NCBI GenBank assembly: GCA_947496465.1
Contig: CANMCX010000016.1
Span: 1-64,000, forward strand
Length of the DNA stretch: 64,000 nt
Reading direction: 5' to 3'
From: Marinifilum_A sediminis
GTDB taxonomy: Bacteria; Bacteroidota; Bacteroidia; Bacteroidales; Marinifilaceae
The stretch's first letter is position 1, and the number at the start of each line of letters is the position of its first letter. Positions 53,884 to 62,361 of the stretch are shown here, piece by piece. Below the pieces are notes generated by a model. That model ran no database searches and was not told where the DNA came from. It saw only the letters and a program-made list of their open reading frames with translations. A program made the translations under genes and the position numbers.

Positions 53884-54339
53884 ATGGGGAAATTTAGTCA
53901 TATAGATAATGAAGGAAAAGCCAACATGGTTGATGTAGGCGATAAAACTCCACAAATTAGAGAAGCTAAAGCAACAGGTTTAATCCAACTGGAAAATGAA
54001 ACCATTAAGTTGATTCGAGAGAATTCGATGAAAAAAGGTGATGTTTTAACGGTTGCTGAAATTGCAGGAATTCAGGCAGCTAAAAAAACCAGCGACCTAA
54101 TTCCTCTTTGCCACACCTTACAAATCACAAAAGCCGAAGTTAACTGTAGCATTGTTGAGAATGGTGTTAAAGTACACACCAGAGTGCGATGCATTGGACA
54201 GACAGGAGTTGAAATGGAAGCTCTAACCGCAGCTAGCGTTGCCCTACTTACCATTTACGACATGTGTAAAGCTGTTGATAAAAATATGGTAATAGGACAA
54301 GTTACACTTCAGGAGAAAACAAAAACAGATTTGAAATAA
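53884..54339 (+). CDS. moaC: cyclic pyranopterin monophosphate synthase MoaC
   Basis: A 151-residue enzyme that completes conversion of the MoaA product to cyclic pyranopterin monophosphate. Conserved features are KANMVDVGDKTPQIREA (about 13-29), the catalytic region SDLIPLCHTLQITK (about 70-83), GQTGVEMEALTAASVALLTIYDMCKA (about 104-129) and a Lys near the C-terminus. It lies 15 bp after moaA. Confidence 0.95.
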   Translation: MGKFSHIDNEGKANMVDVGDKTPQIREAKATGLIQLENETIKLIRENSMKKGDVLTVAEIAGIQAAKKTSDLIPLCHTLQITKAEVNCSIVENGVKVHTRVRCIGQTGVEMEALTAASVALLTIYDMCKAVDKNMVIGQVTLQEKTKTDLK

Positions 54340-54353
54340 GAAATACAGAAACC

Positions 54354-55295
54354 ATGAGCATTAAAGAAGTAGCAGTACTCTCTGTAAATATATCTGAGAA
54401 AAAAGGAACCATTAAAAAGCCAGTTGATAAAATAGAATTAAATTCTATAGGAGTTGCTAAAGATGCACACTCAGGAAATTGGCACCGACAAGTTAGTTTA
54501 CTTGCCAAAGAAAGTATTGATAAATTCTCAGAACAAGCCAAACGAAAAATCGACTTTGGAGAATTTGCCGAGAATATTACTACCGAAGGACTCTTGCTAC
54601 ACCATACCGCTCCTCTTGATAAATTCACACTTGGTAATATGGAACTTGAGGTAACTCAAATAGGTAAAAAATGTCATGGTGATAATTGTAGCATTTTTAG
54701 AGAAATTGGAAACTGTGTAATGCCAAAAGAAGGTATTTTCTGTAGAGTATTGAAAGATGGAGAACTAAAAGCTGGAGATATTTTAACCTACAAGCCTCGT
54801 GTAATTAAAACAATGATAATTACACTAAGCGATAGAGCCAGCAGAGGAGAATATGCAGATAAAAGCGGTCCATTAGCTGAAAAGTTGTGTGAAGATTTTT
54901 TGAAATCAAGAAATCGCCATTACACCATTGATAAGCATATCATTCCTGATCAAGAAGAAAAATTATCTGAACTACTAAATATAGCAAAAGAGGAAGAGTA
55001 TGATATGGTTCTTACAACAGGAGGAACTGGGATTGGACCAAAAGATATCACCCCTGAAGTTGTACAAAAGCACATCACAAAAGAAATTCCAGGAATCATG
55101 GAATTAATTCGTGTGAAATATGGCATGGAGAAAGCAAATGCATTGGTTAGTCGGGGAATTGCCGGTGTTATGAATAAAACTTTGATTTATGCTATGCCAG
55201 GGAGTCCAAAAGCAGTAAATGAGTATTGTTCCGAAATTTTTAAAACCGTTGAACACTCCTTATACATGCTAAATGAACTTGATTTGCACCGCTAA
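54354..55295 (+). CDS. MOSC-MogA fusion protein
   Basis: A 313-residue fusion. The N-terminal MOSC domain (about 1-145) has the conserved Cys in GKKCHGDNCSIF; MOSC domains bind pterin cofactors and transfer sulfur. The C-terminal Mog/MoaB domain (about 150-305), which adenylates molybdopterin, has TLSDRASRGEYADKSGP, TTGGTGIGPKDITPE and YAMPGSPKAVNEY. It is the last gene of the molybdopterin operon. The fusion joins a late modification function to the adenylation step that precedes MoeA. Confidence 0.9.
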   Translation: MSIKEVAVLSVNISEKKGTIKKPVDKIELNSIGVAKDAHSGNWHRQVSLLAKESIDKFSEQAKRKIDFGEFAENITTEGLLLHHTAPLDKFTLGNMELEVTQIGKKCHGDNCSIFREIGNCVMPKEGIFCRVLKDGELKAGDILTYKPRVIKTMIITLSDRASRGEYADKSGPLAEKLCEDFLKSRNRHYTIDKHIIPDQEEKLSELLNIAKEEEYDMVLTTGGTGIGPKDITPEVVQKHITKEIPGIMELIRVKYGMEKANALVSRGIAGVMNKTLIYAMPGSPKAVNEYCSEIFKTVEHSLYMLNELDLHR

Positions 55296-55359
55296 TTAAA
55301 ATTAATTTATCTGACTTACAGCGGCTTCAGAACAATTTATAATTTATTGCAAAAAAATG

Positions 55360-55391
55360 TTTGGTAGCAATCAAATTTCATCCTATATTTG
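55360..55391 (+). promoter_or_regulatory. tRNA-Ser(UGA) promoter
   Basis: TTTG (55360-55363), a 20-bp gap, then TATATTTG (55384-55391), fitting the Bacteroidota consensus. It lies 50 bp before the tRNA. Confidence 0.75.
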
Positions 55392-55441
55392 CACCCGTTA
55401 TCACAAGAGATATCAGAGCTGATAAGGCTCACAGACATATT

Positions 55442-55526
55442 GGAGAGATGGCAGAGTGGTCGAATGCGGTGGTCTTGAAAACCATTGTGCGGCAACGTAC
55501 CGGGGGTTCGAATCCCTCTCTCTCCG
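55442..55526 (+). tRNA. tRNA-Ser (anticodon UGA)
   Basis: The acceptor stem GGAGAGA/TCTCTCC, anticodon loop CTTGAAA, long variable arm and T-arm GGTTCGAATCC are all present. The 85-nt length fits a class II tRNA. CCA is not encoded (CTTC follows the discriminator G). Confidence 0.97.
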
Positions 55527-55532
55527 CTTCTA

Positions 55533-55568
55533 AAAGAGAGTTTCATTAATTTGAAGCTCTCTTTTTTT
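55533..55568 (+). terminator. terminator after tRNA-Ser(UGA)
   Basis: AGAGAG...CTCTCT with an inner TTC/GAA, followed by a seven-T run. Confidence 0.82.
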
Positions 55569-55721
55569 ATGCCAATAACTGGAAAGATAAAAAAGATTCC
55601 ATCTCACCACCTATCTCTAAAAATAATTCTGACTTTATTATCCCAGCTTTAAACTTTAAAGAAATCCATTTGGTTTTGTTAATCAGTGATCTATCTAATT
55701 CCAGATGTGCCAAATTAAATG

Positions 55722-55757
55722 CAAAAAAATACCCTCTGAAAATAAATTCAGAGGGTA
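55722..55757 (-). terminator. terminator of the carboxyltransferase operon
   Basis: ACCCTCTGAA (55731-55740) and TTCAGAGGGT (55747-55756) form a perfect stem. A run of seven T follows on the minus strand. Confidence 0.88.
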
Positions 55758-55782
55758 ATAAAAACTCAATATTAAATAGTCA

Positions 55783-57687
55783 TTAGGCTTTTGGCTCAAT
55801 TACTAAAAGCAAATCGCCTTTAGCAACAGAATCGCCAGAATCACACTTAATCTCTTTTACAGTACCTTCTGCTTTAGCATCAAGATTATTCATCATCTTC
55901 ATAGCTTCAAGTACTACTAATGTATCTCCTACTTTTACTTCATCACCAACTTTAACTTTGCACTCAACAATCATACCTGGGATTGGAGCAACAACGCTTC
56001 CTGTAGCCATTTCATCGTTAGCAGATTCTTTTTTCTTACGACCTTTAAATTGAGGCGTAGCAGGACCGTTAGGATCATTAACTTCTACAGTAAAAGTTTC
56101 TCCTTCAATTGTAACTTCAAGCTCACGACCGTTACCTTTTCCTTTAGAAGTAAGTTCTCCAGAAAGTGCTTTTCTTACCAACTCATTCTCTTTTTCAACT
56201 TCTTCCATGGTTTTAGCTTTTACATCAGCTGGAACTTCCTCCAAACCATATTTCCATTTCAAGAAGCGTTTTCCTGTTATAGGATAAAGTGCGCATAAAA
56301 CTTCGTCATCGATATCCTTAGCAAGATCTCCGAATTCAGCTTTAACATCTTCCATTTCTGGCTCAAGAATAGATCCTGGACGAGCTGTAATAGGCTCTTC
56401 ACCACGAGGATAATCCTTCAATGCTTTCTTTTGAACTTCAGGATCGATTGGATGAGTCGTTTTACCATACAATCCGTAACAAAGGTCTTTTACTTCTTTA
56501 GTAATTTGAGCATATTCTCCTTCGTAAGAATCGAATAGTACATTGTTTACCGTCTGTACACCAACAATTTGAGATGTAGGAGTTACCAATGGAATGTTAC
56601 CTAGCTGCTTACGAACTTTAGGAAGTAAACGATACACTTCTGGTAATTTATCCAGTGCATCCATTGCTTTCAACTGATTTACCAAGTTAGAAAGCATTCC
56701 ACCTGGAGTTTGGTGCAACAATACGTTAATATCAGTAGTAGCATACTTAGGATTGTTATCCAAGTGCTTATATTTTGGAATGTATTTCTCCATTTCTTCA
56801 GCAATTGCATTAATCTTGTTAATGTCCATTCCTGAATCACGGTTTGTTCCCAACAGAGACATAATCATTGGCTCCACAGCTGCATGAGAAGTACGGTAAG
56901 CGTAAGGTCCGATACAAGTATCAACGATATCTACACCAGCTTCGATCGCTTTAAAAATAGCCAAGTCACCCATACCAGAAGTAAAGTGAGTGTGCAAGTT
57001 AATAGGTGTATCTGTAAATTGCTTAATTTCACGAACCAAATTATAAATATCATAAGGAGCGATCAATCCAGCCATATCCTTAATACAGATAGAATCAACA
57101 CCAAAACTGATAAGATCCTTTACCTTATTAAGGTAATATTCCATATTATATACTTCACCACCCAAACGAGGCTGATTCAAAGTATAACATACAACACCTT
57201 GTAAGTGCTTCTTGTTATCTTTAATAACCTTAGCTGCAGTTTCGAAGTTTCTGAAATCATTCAACGCATCAAAACAACGGAAGATATCCATACCATTATC
57301 GATAGAACGCTGAACAAAAGATTGAACTACATCATCAGCATAGTTACGGTATCCTACCACATTCTGCCCACGAAGAAGCATTGAGAATGGAGTTTTAGGC
57401 ATATGTTTTTTCAACACTCTTAAACGCTCCCATGGATCTTCACCCAAGAAACGGTGCATCGTATCAAAAGTAGCACCTCCCCAAGTTTCAACAGCATTAT
57501 ATCCTGCATCATCAATCATTTCAGCAACAGGAAGCATATCTTCTGTACGTCCACGAGTAGCAAAAAGTGACTGGTGTCCATCACGTAAACTTACGTCATT
57601 AATTTTAATTGGATTTTCTGCCTTTGGACGATCTTTGCCAAAGTTCAGCTCGGTCATTTGTAAGACCCCGTGTTTATCGTATATCAT
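55783..57687 (-). CDS. carboxyltransferase (5S/OadA type) fused to a biotin carrier domain
   Basis: A 634-residue fusion. The N-terminal domain (about 20-300) is the HMGL-like carboxyltransferase seen in oxaloacetate decarboxylase alpha, pyruvate carboxylase and transcarboxylase 5S: DVSLRDGHQSLFATR (about 29-43), ETWGGATFD, and a metal and lysine site in CIKDMAG. A PYC_OADA domain follows. The biotinyl domain is at the C-terminus with VLEAMKMMNN, Lys biotinylated. An alternative ATG at 57655-57657 starts MTELNFGKDRP. No OadB-type membrane pump is present. With the CoA carboxyltransferase upstream in the operon, it may form a transcarboxylase. Confidence 0.88.
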   Translation of the reverse strand: MIYDKHGVLQMTELNFGKDRPKAENPIKINDVSLRDGHQSLFATRGRTEDMLPVAEMIDDAGYNAVETWGGATFDTMHRFLGEDPWERLRVLKKHMPKTPFSMLLRGQNVVGYRNYADDVVQSFVQRSIDNGMDIFRCFDALNDFRNFETAAKVIKDNKKHLQGVVCYTLNQPRLGGEVYNMEYYLNKVKDLISFGVDSICIKDMAGLIAPYDIYNLVREIKQFTDTPINLHTHFTSGMGDLAIFKAIEAGVDIVDTCIGPYAYRTSHAAVEPMIMSLLGTNRDSGMDINKINAIAEEMEKYIPKYKHLDNNPKYATTDINVLLHQTPGGMLSNLVNQLKAMDALDKLPEVYRLLPKVRKQLGNIPLVTPTSQIVGVQTVNNVLFDSYEGEYAQITKEVKDLCYGLYGKTTHPIDPEVQKKALKDYPRGEEPITARPGSILEPEMEDVKAEFGDLAKDIDDEVLCALYPITGKRFLKWKYGLEEVPADVKAKTMEEVEKENELVRKALSGELTSKGKGNGRELEVTIEGETFTVEVNDPNGPATPQFKGRKKKESANDEMATGSVVAPIPGMIVECKVKVGDEVKVGDTLVVLEAMKMMNNLDAKAEGTVKEIKCDSGDSVAKGDLLLVIEPKA

Positions 57688-57740
57688 CTTTTTATTTTTT
57701 TTGTTGATTAATACTTTTCCAAGTAACTCGGAAAATAGAA

Positions 57741-57929
57741 TTATGCACTTCGTAGACTTCGACCACGAAGCTGTACAATCTTACGTTTGGTCATCATCAT
57801 TTTAATGCCAGTACGTGACCATGAACCATTAGTCGAACCTTCATTCTTTAATGCTTCAGCTTTCTCTAACTCTATGTGGTGAGCAACCGCTACTAAAGCT
57901 GCTTTTTTAATCTTTTCTTCTCGTGTCAT
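57741..57929 (-). CDS. small OadG-like subunit without a membrane helix
   Basis: A 62-residue basic protein. It has an Ala/Glu-rich helix (about 8-30) and a C-terminal GSWSRTGIKMMMTKRK segment resembling the [WR]-x-x-G-R-like tail of gamma subunits (OadG) of decarboxylase pumps. The usual N-terminal transmembrane helix is absent. It lies between the two carboxyltransferase genes, 39 bp and 53 bp from its neighbours, so it is probably a structural linker in the complex. The match is weak because it is short. Confidence 0.6.
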   Translation of the reverse strand: MTREEKIKKAALVAVAHHIELEKAEALKNEGSTNGSWSRTGIKMMMTKRKIVQLRGRSLRSA

Positions 57930-57968
57930 AATTATTGGTATTAATAATTAATTTATTAAAAGTATTTC

Positions 57969-59525
57969 TTACAATGGAATATTTCCGTGTTTCTTAGCTG
58001 GTAGAACTTCTGCTTTTGTTTTCATTGCATTCAATGCATCTATCAAACGAGCGCGAGTTTCGCTAGGAAGAATTACATCATCAATATATCCTCGCTGAGC
58101 TGCCAAATAAGGAACGTTAAATGCATTTTCGTACTCCTTAATTTTCTCATCAGTCTTAGCTTGCTTATCATCAGCAGCAGCAATTTCTTTCTTGTAAGAA
58201 GAGATTACCTCTACAGCACCCTTAGCACCCATCACAGCAATTTCAGCTGTTGGCCAAGCAAATACCATATCAGCTCCTAAAGGCTTAGAACACATTGCTA
58301 AATAAGCTCCACCGTAATCCTTACGTGTTACCACAGTAAATTTAGGTACAGTAGCCTCAGCATAACTCCAAAGTAGTTTAGCTCCGTGACGGATAATACC
58401 ACCTAGCTCTTGCTGTACTCCAGGAAGGTATCCAGGAACGTCAACAAATGTTACCATTGGAATATTGAAAGCATCACAAGTACGAACGAAACGAGAAATC
58501 TTATCAGAAGCATCAATATCCAAACAACCTGCCTGAATTAACGGCTGATTTGCAATAATACCTACTGATTGATTATCTAAACGACCGAAACCGATTATTG
58601 CATTCTCTGCATAATGCTCGTGCACTTCGTAAAATTCTCCCTGGTCAAGCACTGATTCAATAATACCCTTCATATCATAAGGTGTTTTTGGATCATCAGG
58701 AATCATAGTATCTAATTCTTCGCAAACACGCGCAGGATCATCACCCATCGCCAACTGAGGAGTTTCTTCTAAGTTGTTGTTTGGCATATAACTTAATAAG
58801 TCGCGGATTTCTTCAATTGTAGCTTCATCAGAATCGCAAGCGAAGTGTGCGTTACCACTTTTGGCGTTGTGAGCCATAGCTCCACCCAATTCTTCAAAAG
58901 TAGTTTCTTCACCTGTTACTGTTTTAATCACATAAGGAGATGTAATAAACATGTGACTCTGCTTTTTAACCATGTATACAAAGTCCGTCATTGCTGGAGA
59001 ATAAACTGCACCACCGGCACAAGGACCCATAATAGCAGAAATCTGAGGAATTACCCCTGATGCTCTTGAGTTACGCATAAATATTTCACCGTACCCCTTC
59101 AATGCATCAACACCTTCTTCTACACGTGCTCCACCAGAATCATTAAGTCCAACAATAGGAGCTCCAGCGCTAACTGCCAAATCCATTATTTTACAGATTT
59201 TTGCAGCGTGCATTTCACCTAAAGATCCTCCTCTGGAAGTAAAATCCTGAGAGTAAGCAAATACTGATCTACCGTTCACTAAACCATGACCAATAATAAC
59301 TCCATCAGCTGGAATTTCAGTTGACTCAAAGCCAAAGTTAGTACAACGATGTTCCACAAACATATCCAACTCTCTAAAACTTCCTTCATCAAAAAGCAAG
59401 TCTATTCTCTCACGTGCGGAAAGCTTTCCTTTATCATGCTGCTTAGCAACACGAGCTTCGCCACCCATCTTTTTAACTTCTTCTCTTTTTTTCTTTAAGA
59501 GATCTAACTTTTCAGATACCTTCAT
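57969..59525 (-). CDS. acyl-CoA carboxyltransferase subunit (propionyl/methylmalonyl-CoA type)
   Basis: A 518-residue crotonase-fold carboxyltransferase. Typical segments are KGKLSARERIDLLFDEGSF (about 33-51), SQDFTSRGGSLGEMHA (about 96-111), the N-half oxyanion site GGARVEEGVDAL, FVDVPGYLPGVQQE (about 345-360) and GGAYLAMCSKPLGAD. It has the length of MmdA, PccB and transcarboxylase 12S. It is the first gene of the three-gene operon. The partner 5S-type enzyme suggests exchange of a carboxyl group between methylmalonyl-CoA and pyruvate/oxaloacetate, as in the propionate pathway. Confidence 0.93.
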   Translation of the reverse strand: MKVSEKLDLLKKKREEVKKMGGEARVAKQHDKGKLSARERIDLLFDEGSFRELDMFVEHRCTNFGFESTEIPADGVIIGHGLVNGRSVFAYSQDFTSRGGSLGEMHAAKICKIMDLAVSAGAPIVGLNDSGGARVEEGVDALKGYGEIFMRNSRASGVIPQISAIMGPCAGGAVYSPAMTDFVYMVKKQSHMFITSPYVIKTVTGEETTFEELGGAMAHNAKSGNAHFACDSDEATIEEIRDLLSYMPNNNLEETPQLAMGDDPARVCEELDTMIPDDPKTPYDMKGIIESVLDQGEFYEVHEHYAENAIIGFGRLDNQSVGIIANQPLIQAGCLDIDASDKISRFVRTCDAFNIPMVTFVDVPGYLPGVQQELGGIIRHGAKLLWSYAEATVPKFTVVTRKDYGGAYLAMCSKPLGADMVFAWPTAEIAVMGAKGAVEVISSYKKEIAAADDKQAKTDEKIKEYENAFNVPYLAAQRGYIDDVILPSETRARLIDALNAMKTKAEVLPAKKHGNIPL

Positions 59526-59834
59526 TTTATATGTTTTTTCAAGTAATTTGCTAAGAAAATCTCACGGAATTTCTATTTTACTTCAATTGCTATTCAATTT
59601 AAAACCTAATTCTTTAAAATCTGATTTTTTAAAGCTCAACCTTTTTAAAGAATTATTTCCTTATTGGATGACGAATATAAATACTTTCATTGTAGATAAG
59701 AAACTGTTTAAAAACACCACCTCACGTTCGTAAACGTTTGTATATCAATCCTAACTACTAATAATTTTCATATATTACCCTATGCTTCAGATAATTAAGT
59801 CGCAACAATCGACATTTATCATATTAGACCAAAA

Positions 59835-59875
59835 TTTCACCCAAATACTATACAACATATAGCATTTGGGTGAAA
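59835..59875. repeat. 18-bp inverted repeat with 5-nt loop
   Basis: TTTCACCCAAATACTATA (59835-59852) and TATAGCATTTGGGTGAAA (59858-59875) are complementary apart from one A/C mismatch, with loop CAACA. No long T-tract follows on either strand, so it is not an obvious terminator. Confidence 0.82.
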
Positions 59876-60564
59876 ATACCCATTGTGAGAATTGTTCAAT
59901 ATCATTTTCTATTATGCCACAAATACACACTAAAAGGTCTTTTTGTTGTTTTTTTTACTCAAACAGCAACTACCAATCACCAAATCACCTATTAATGGAT
60001 TTAATTACATGACTATATCAAAATGTTAATGGTTGATTTTTTTTACAAATAAAAATCACACCTGTTCATTCATTAGCTAATATAAATGCAGCGAATATTT
60101 TTGTTGCCTGATTAAAAAATTATAAATTCTGTCTGTCGAAAAAACACGGTTTATAATACAAGAAATAGATTAGAAGAACTCATTACATCGCATTACGCAT
60201 ATAAGGATTTTTTTCTTTATTCAATAGCGAATTTAATCTTGAGGAAGAATCGATTATATTATAGAAAAAATCCTACCGAAATAAAATCATGATTAATACT
60301 TACTAAAAGTAACTCATGGATTACAAATTGTAATTATCTCAATGATTAACAAATAGATCTAGTTTGTTTCTCATATTCATCCTTAACAATTCTATATAGC
60401 TAATGAGATATAACAGAACTAAAAAATAGAATGGTAGTAGATTATTTTTCACTACTTAAAGTTCCAAGGTAAAATAACGTTGATACTTTTCTATTCCCTT
60501 AATTGAGTTTAAAATATCCCTAATCAGACCTAATAATAAATACAATAATTATATTAAAATTCTT

Positions 60565-60594
60565 TTTGTAATACGCTATTTTATTCTACTTTTG
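60565..60594 (+). promoter_or_regulatory. tRNA-Ser(GGA) promoter
   Basis: TTTG (60565-60568), an 18-bp gap, then TACTTTTG (60587-60594). It is 29 bp before the tRNA. Confidence 0.72.
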
Positions 60595-60623
60595 TCCCCA
60601 CACAATTATCCTTACGGATATCT

Positions 60624-60708
60624 GGAGAGATGACAGAGTGGTCGATTGTGCGCGCCTGGAAAGCTCGTGTACCGCAAGGTACCGGGGGTTCGAATCCCTC
60701 TCTCTCCG
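60624..60708 (+). tRNA. tRNA-Ser (anticodon GGA)
   Basis: The acceptor stem GGAGAGA/TCTCTCC, anticodon loop CTGGAAA, a long variable arm (GTACCGCAAGGTAC) and T-arm GGTTCGAATCC fit a class II tRNA-Ser. The anticodon stem CGCGC/GCTCG has a central C-U mismatch. Genomic CCA follows the discriminator G at 60709-60711. The last 31 bases match tRNA-Ser(UGA) exactly. Confidence 0.95.
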
Positions 60709-60731
60709 CCATGCAGAAATGCAATAGAAGG

Positions 60732-60766
60732 AAAAGCCTTGTAAACTTAACGTTTACAAGGCTTTC
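60732..60766 (+). terminator. terminator after tRNA-Ser(GGA)
   Basis: AAGCCTTGTAAAC pairs with GTTTACAAGGCTT, followed by a short T-rich run. It could instead contribute to recombinase recognition. Confidence 0.72.
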
Positions 60767-60790
60767 TTCATTTAGTACCAACGCAATCAA

Positions 60791-60858
60791 ACACCTAAAA
60801 CAGCAATAAAAAGGTGTAGCATTCGGTGTAGATTAGAAAGCTTAATTTTGCTACACCG
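60791..60858. promoter_or_regulatory. candidate recombinase arm-type sites
   Basis: GGTGTAG occurs directly twice (60813-60819 and 60825-60831) and inverted once as CTACACC (60851-60857). The partial ACACCT at 60791-60796 may be a fourth copy. The position between a tRNA 3' end and an integrase gene with an N-terminal arm-binding domain suggests att arm sites. Confidence 0.5.
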
Positions 60859-60962
60859 CGAACAGGTACTAATGCACTGATATTCACTGTTTTGCTCCGC
60901 TCAAAAATCACTCGTTTGCTAGTTTTGACAAATCGTTTTAAAACATTCAAAAACTAGTAAAA

Positions 60963-62174
60963 ATGAGACAAACTACTTCTATTTTATTTTTTGCAAGAAA
61001 AACTACTCAACTGAAAAATGGAGAATCTCCAATCTTCGTAAGAATCACTGTCGATGGTCAAAGGTTAGATATCTCTTTGAAGAGAAGTATTGATTCTAAT
61101 TTATGGGATGCCAATAAGGGAAAGTGTAAAGGCAACTCTCTAAAGACTAAAGAAAACAATCGTTACATTCAACACATGGAACAAAAACTCTTGAAAATCA
61201 TTACTGATCTTGAAATTCAAGAAGAGCTTACTTGTAAAAATCTAAAAGCGAGCCTAAATCAAGAGAATGAAGATCTTAGTATTATAAGCATCTTCCAGAG
61301 ACACAATGAAAGATGTGAAAAACGTATTGGGATAGATATGGCAGAAGGTACAGTAGAAAGATACAGAACCTGCTTGAAACACACTCAAGACTTCATAAAA
61401 ACACAGTACAATTTAAAAGATTTACCACTTACTAAAATCAATCATCAATTTATTACCGATTTTGAACATTACTTTAGAACAATACGAAAATGTTCTACCA
61501 ATACCACATTTAAGTACCTTAAGAATTTTAAGAAGATAACGAATTGGGCTCTAGCTAATGAATGGATGAGATCGGATCCTTTTACAAAGATCAAGTTTAA
61601 GATGGAGAAGGTTGATAAAGAATTTTTAGATGATGAAGAGTTGAATAAGTTGATGGAGAAAAGCTTCGAAATCAAACGTCTTGAAGTTATTAAGGATCTC
61701 TATCTATTTTGTTGCTTTACAGGATTGGCTTTTTCAGATGTAAAATCTCTTAGCCAAGAACACATAGTAAAAGGCATAGATGGTAATCAATGGATTAAGA
61801 GTAAAAGGCGTAAAACTAAAGTCGAATTCAAAATTCCACTTTTTGATATTCCCAAAGCTATTCTTGCTAAGTACAAAGATGATCCTATTTGTATGATTCA
61901 TCAAAAGCTATTGCCTGTACCTAGCAACCAAAAGATGAATGCCTATTTAAAGGAAATAGCGGACCTCTGTGGAATCAATAAAAACTTAAGTACTCATTCT
62001 GCTAGACATACATTTGCAACAACGGTAACTTTGGGCAATAATCTCAACATTAAGGCTATTTCCAAGATGATGGGTCATACCAACACAAGAATGACAGAAA
62101 ACTATGCTAGAGCAGGTGAAAAGCTTATTTCAAACGAAATGAATAAGATTCAAGGAAAGTATCAATATGTATAA
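60963..62174 (+). CDS. tyrosine recombinase/integrase, Bacteroidota (IntDOT-like) type
   Basis: A 403-residue site-specific recombinase. It has an N-terminal arm-binding domain (about 1-90), a SAM-like core-binding domain (about 105-205) and a catalytic domain (about 215-395). Catalytic residues are H345 and R348 (HSARHTFAT), a His in MMGHTNTRM and the nucleophile Y381 (ENYARAG). The position of the first conserved Arg reads TGLAFSDV, with Ala instead. This substitution is known in relatives of the CTnDOT integrase. It begins 252 bp after tRNA-Ser(GGA), so the tRNA is the probable attachment site of an element extending rightwards. Confidence 0.93.
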   Translation: MRQTTSILFFARKTTQLKNGESPIFVRITVDGQRLDISLKRSIDSNLWDANKGKCKGNSLKTKENNRYIQHMEQKLLKIITDLEIQEELTCKNLKASLNQENEDLSIISIFQRHNERCEKRIGIDMAEGTVERYRTCLKHTQDFIKTQYNLKDLPLTKINHQFITDFEHYFRTIRKCSTNTTFKYLKNFKKITNWALANEWMRSDPFTKIKFKMEKVDKEFLDDEELNKLMEKSFEIKRLEVIKDLYLFCCFTGLAFSDVKSLSQEHIVKGIDGNQWIKSKRRKTKVEFKIPLFDIPKAILAKYKDDPICMIHQKLLPVPSNQKMNAYLKEIADLCGINKNLSTHSARHTFATTVTLGNNLNIKAISKMMGHTNTRMTENYARAGEKLISNEMNKIQGKYQYV

Positions 62175-62361
62175 AAATCAACCCACAATAACCGAGCAAT
62201 ATTAATGTTGCTCGGTTATAAATAAAAATTAATAGCCCATGAAGCCTTTAAGTAATTTAGGATACCGTTCCAATATAGTCTCCACAATAAAAAAATACTT
62301 TAAAACACTCATGTGTGTAAAAAAATGACTTTTCTGTAAGCTCTAATTATAAAAAATCTAC

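Larger units (their letters stand above)
59526..60623. other. 1.1-kb AT-rich noncoding region
   Basis: It separates the carboxyltransferase operon from tRNA-Ser(GGA). It contains an 18-bp inverted repeat (59835-59875) and the tRNA promoter (60565-60594). The rest is very AT-rich with no convincing gene. Confidence 0.6.

Noticed and set aside
55337..55546. Minus-strand ORF over tRNA-Ser(UGA)
   Set aside because: The GERGIRTP-type sequence is the antisense translation of the tRNA, a known annotation artefact.
59548..59733. 61-residue plus-strand ORF
   Set aside because: It is a short low-complexity frame in AT-rich noncoding DNA without supporting features.
60581..60790. Minus-strand ORF over tRNA-Ser(GGA)
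   Set aside because: The AEREGFEPP-type sequence is antisense of the tRNA, a known artefact.
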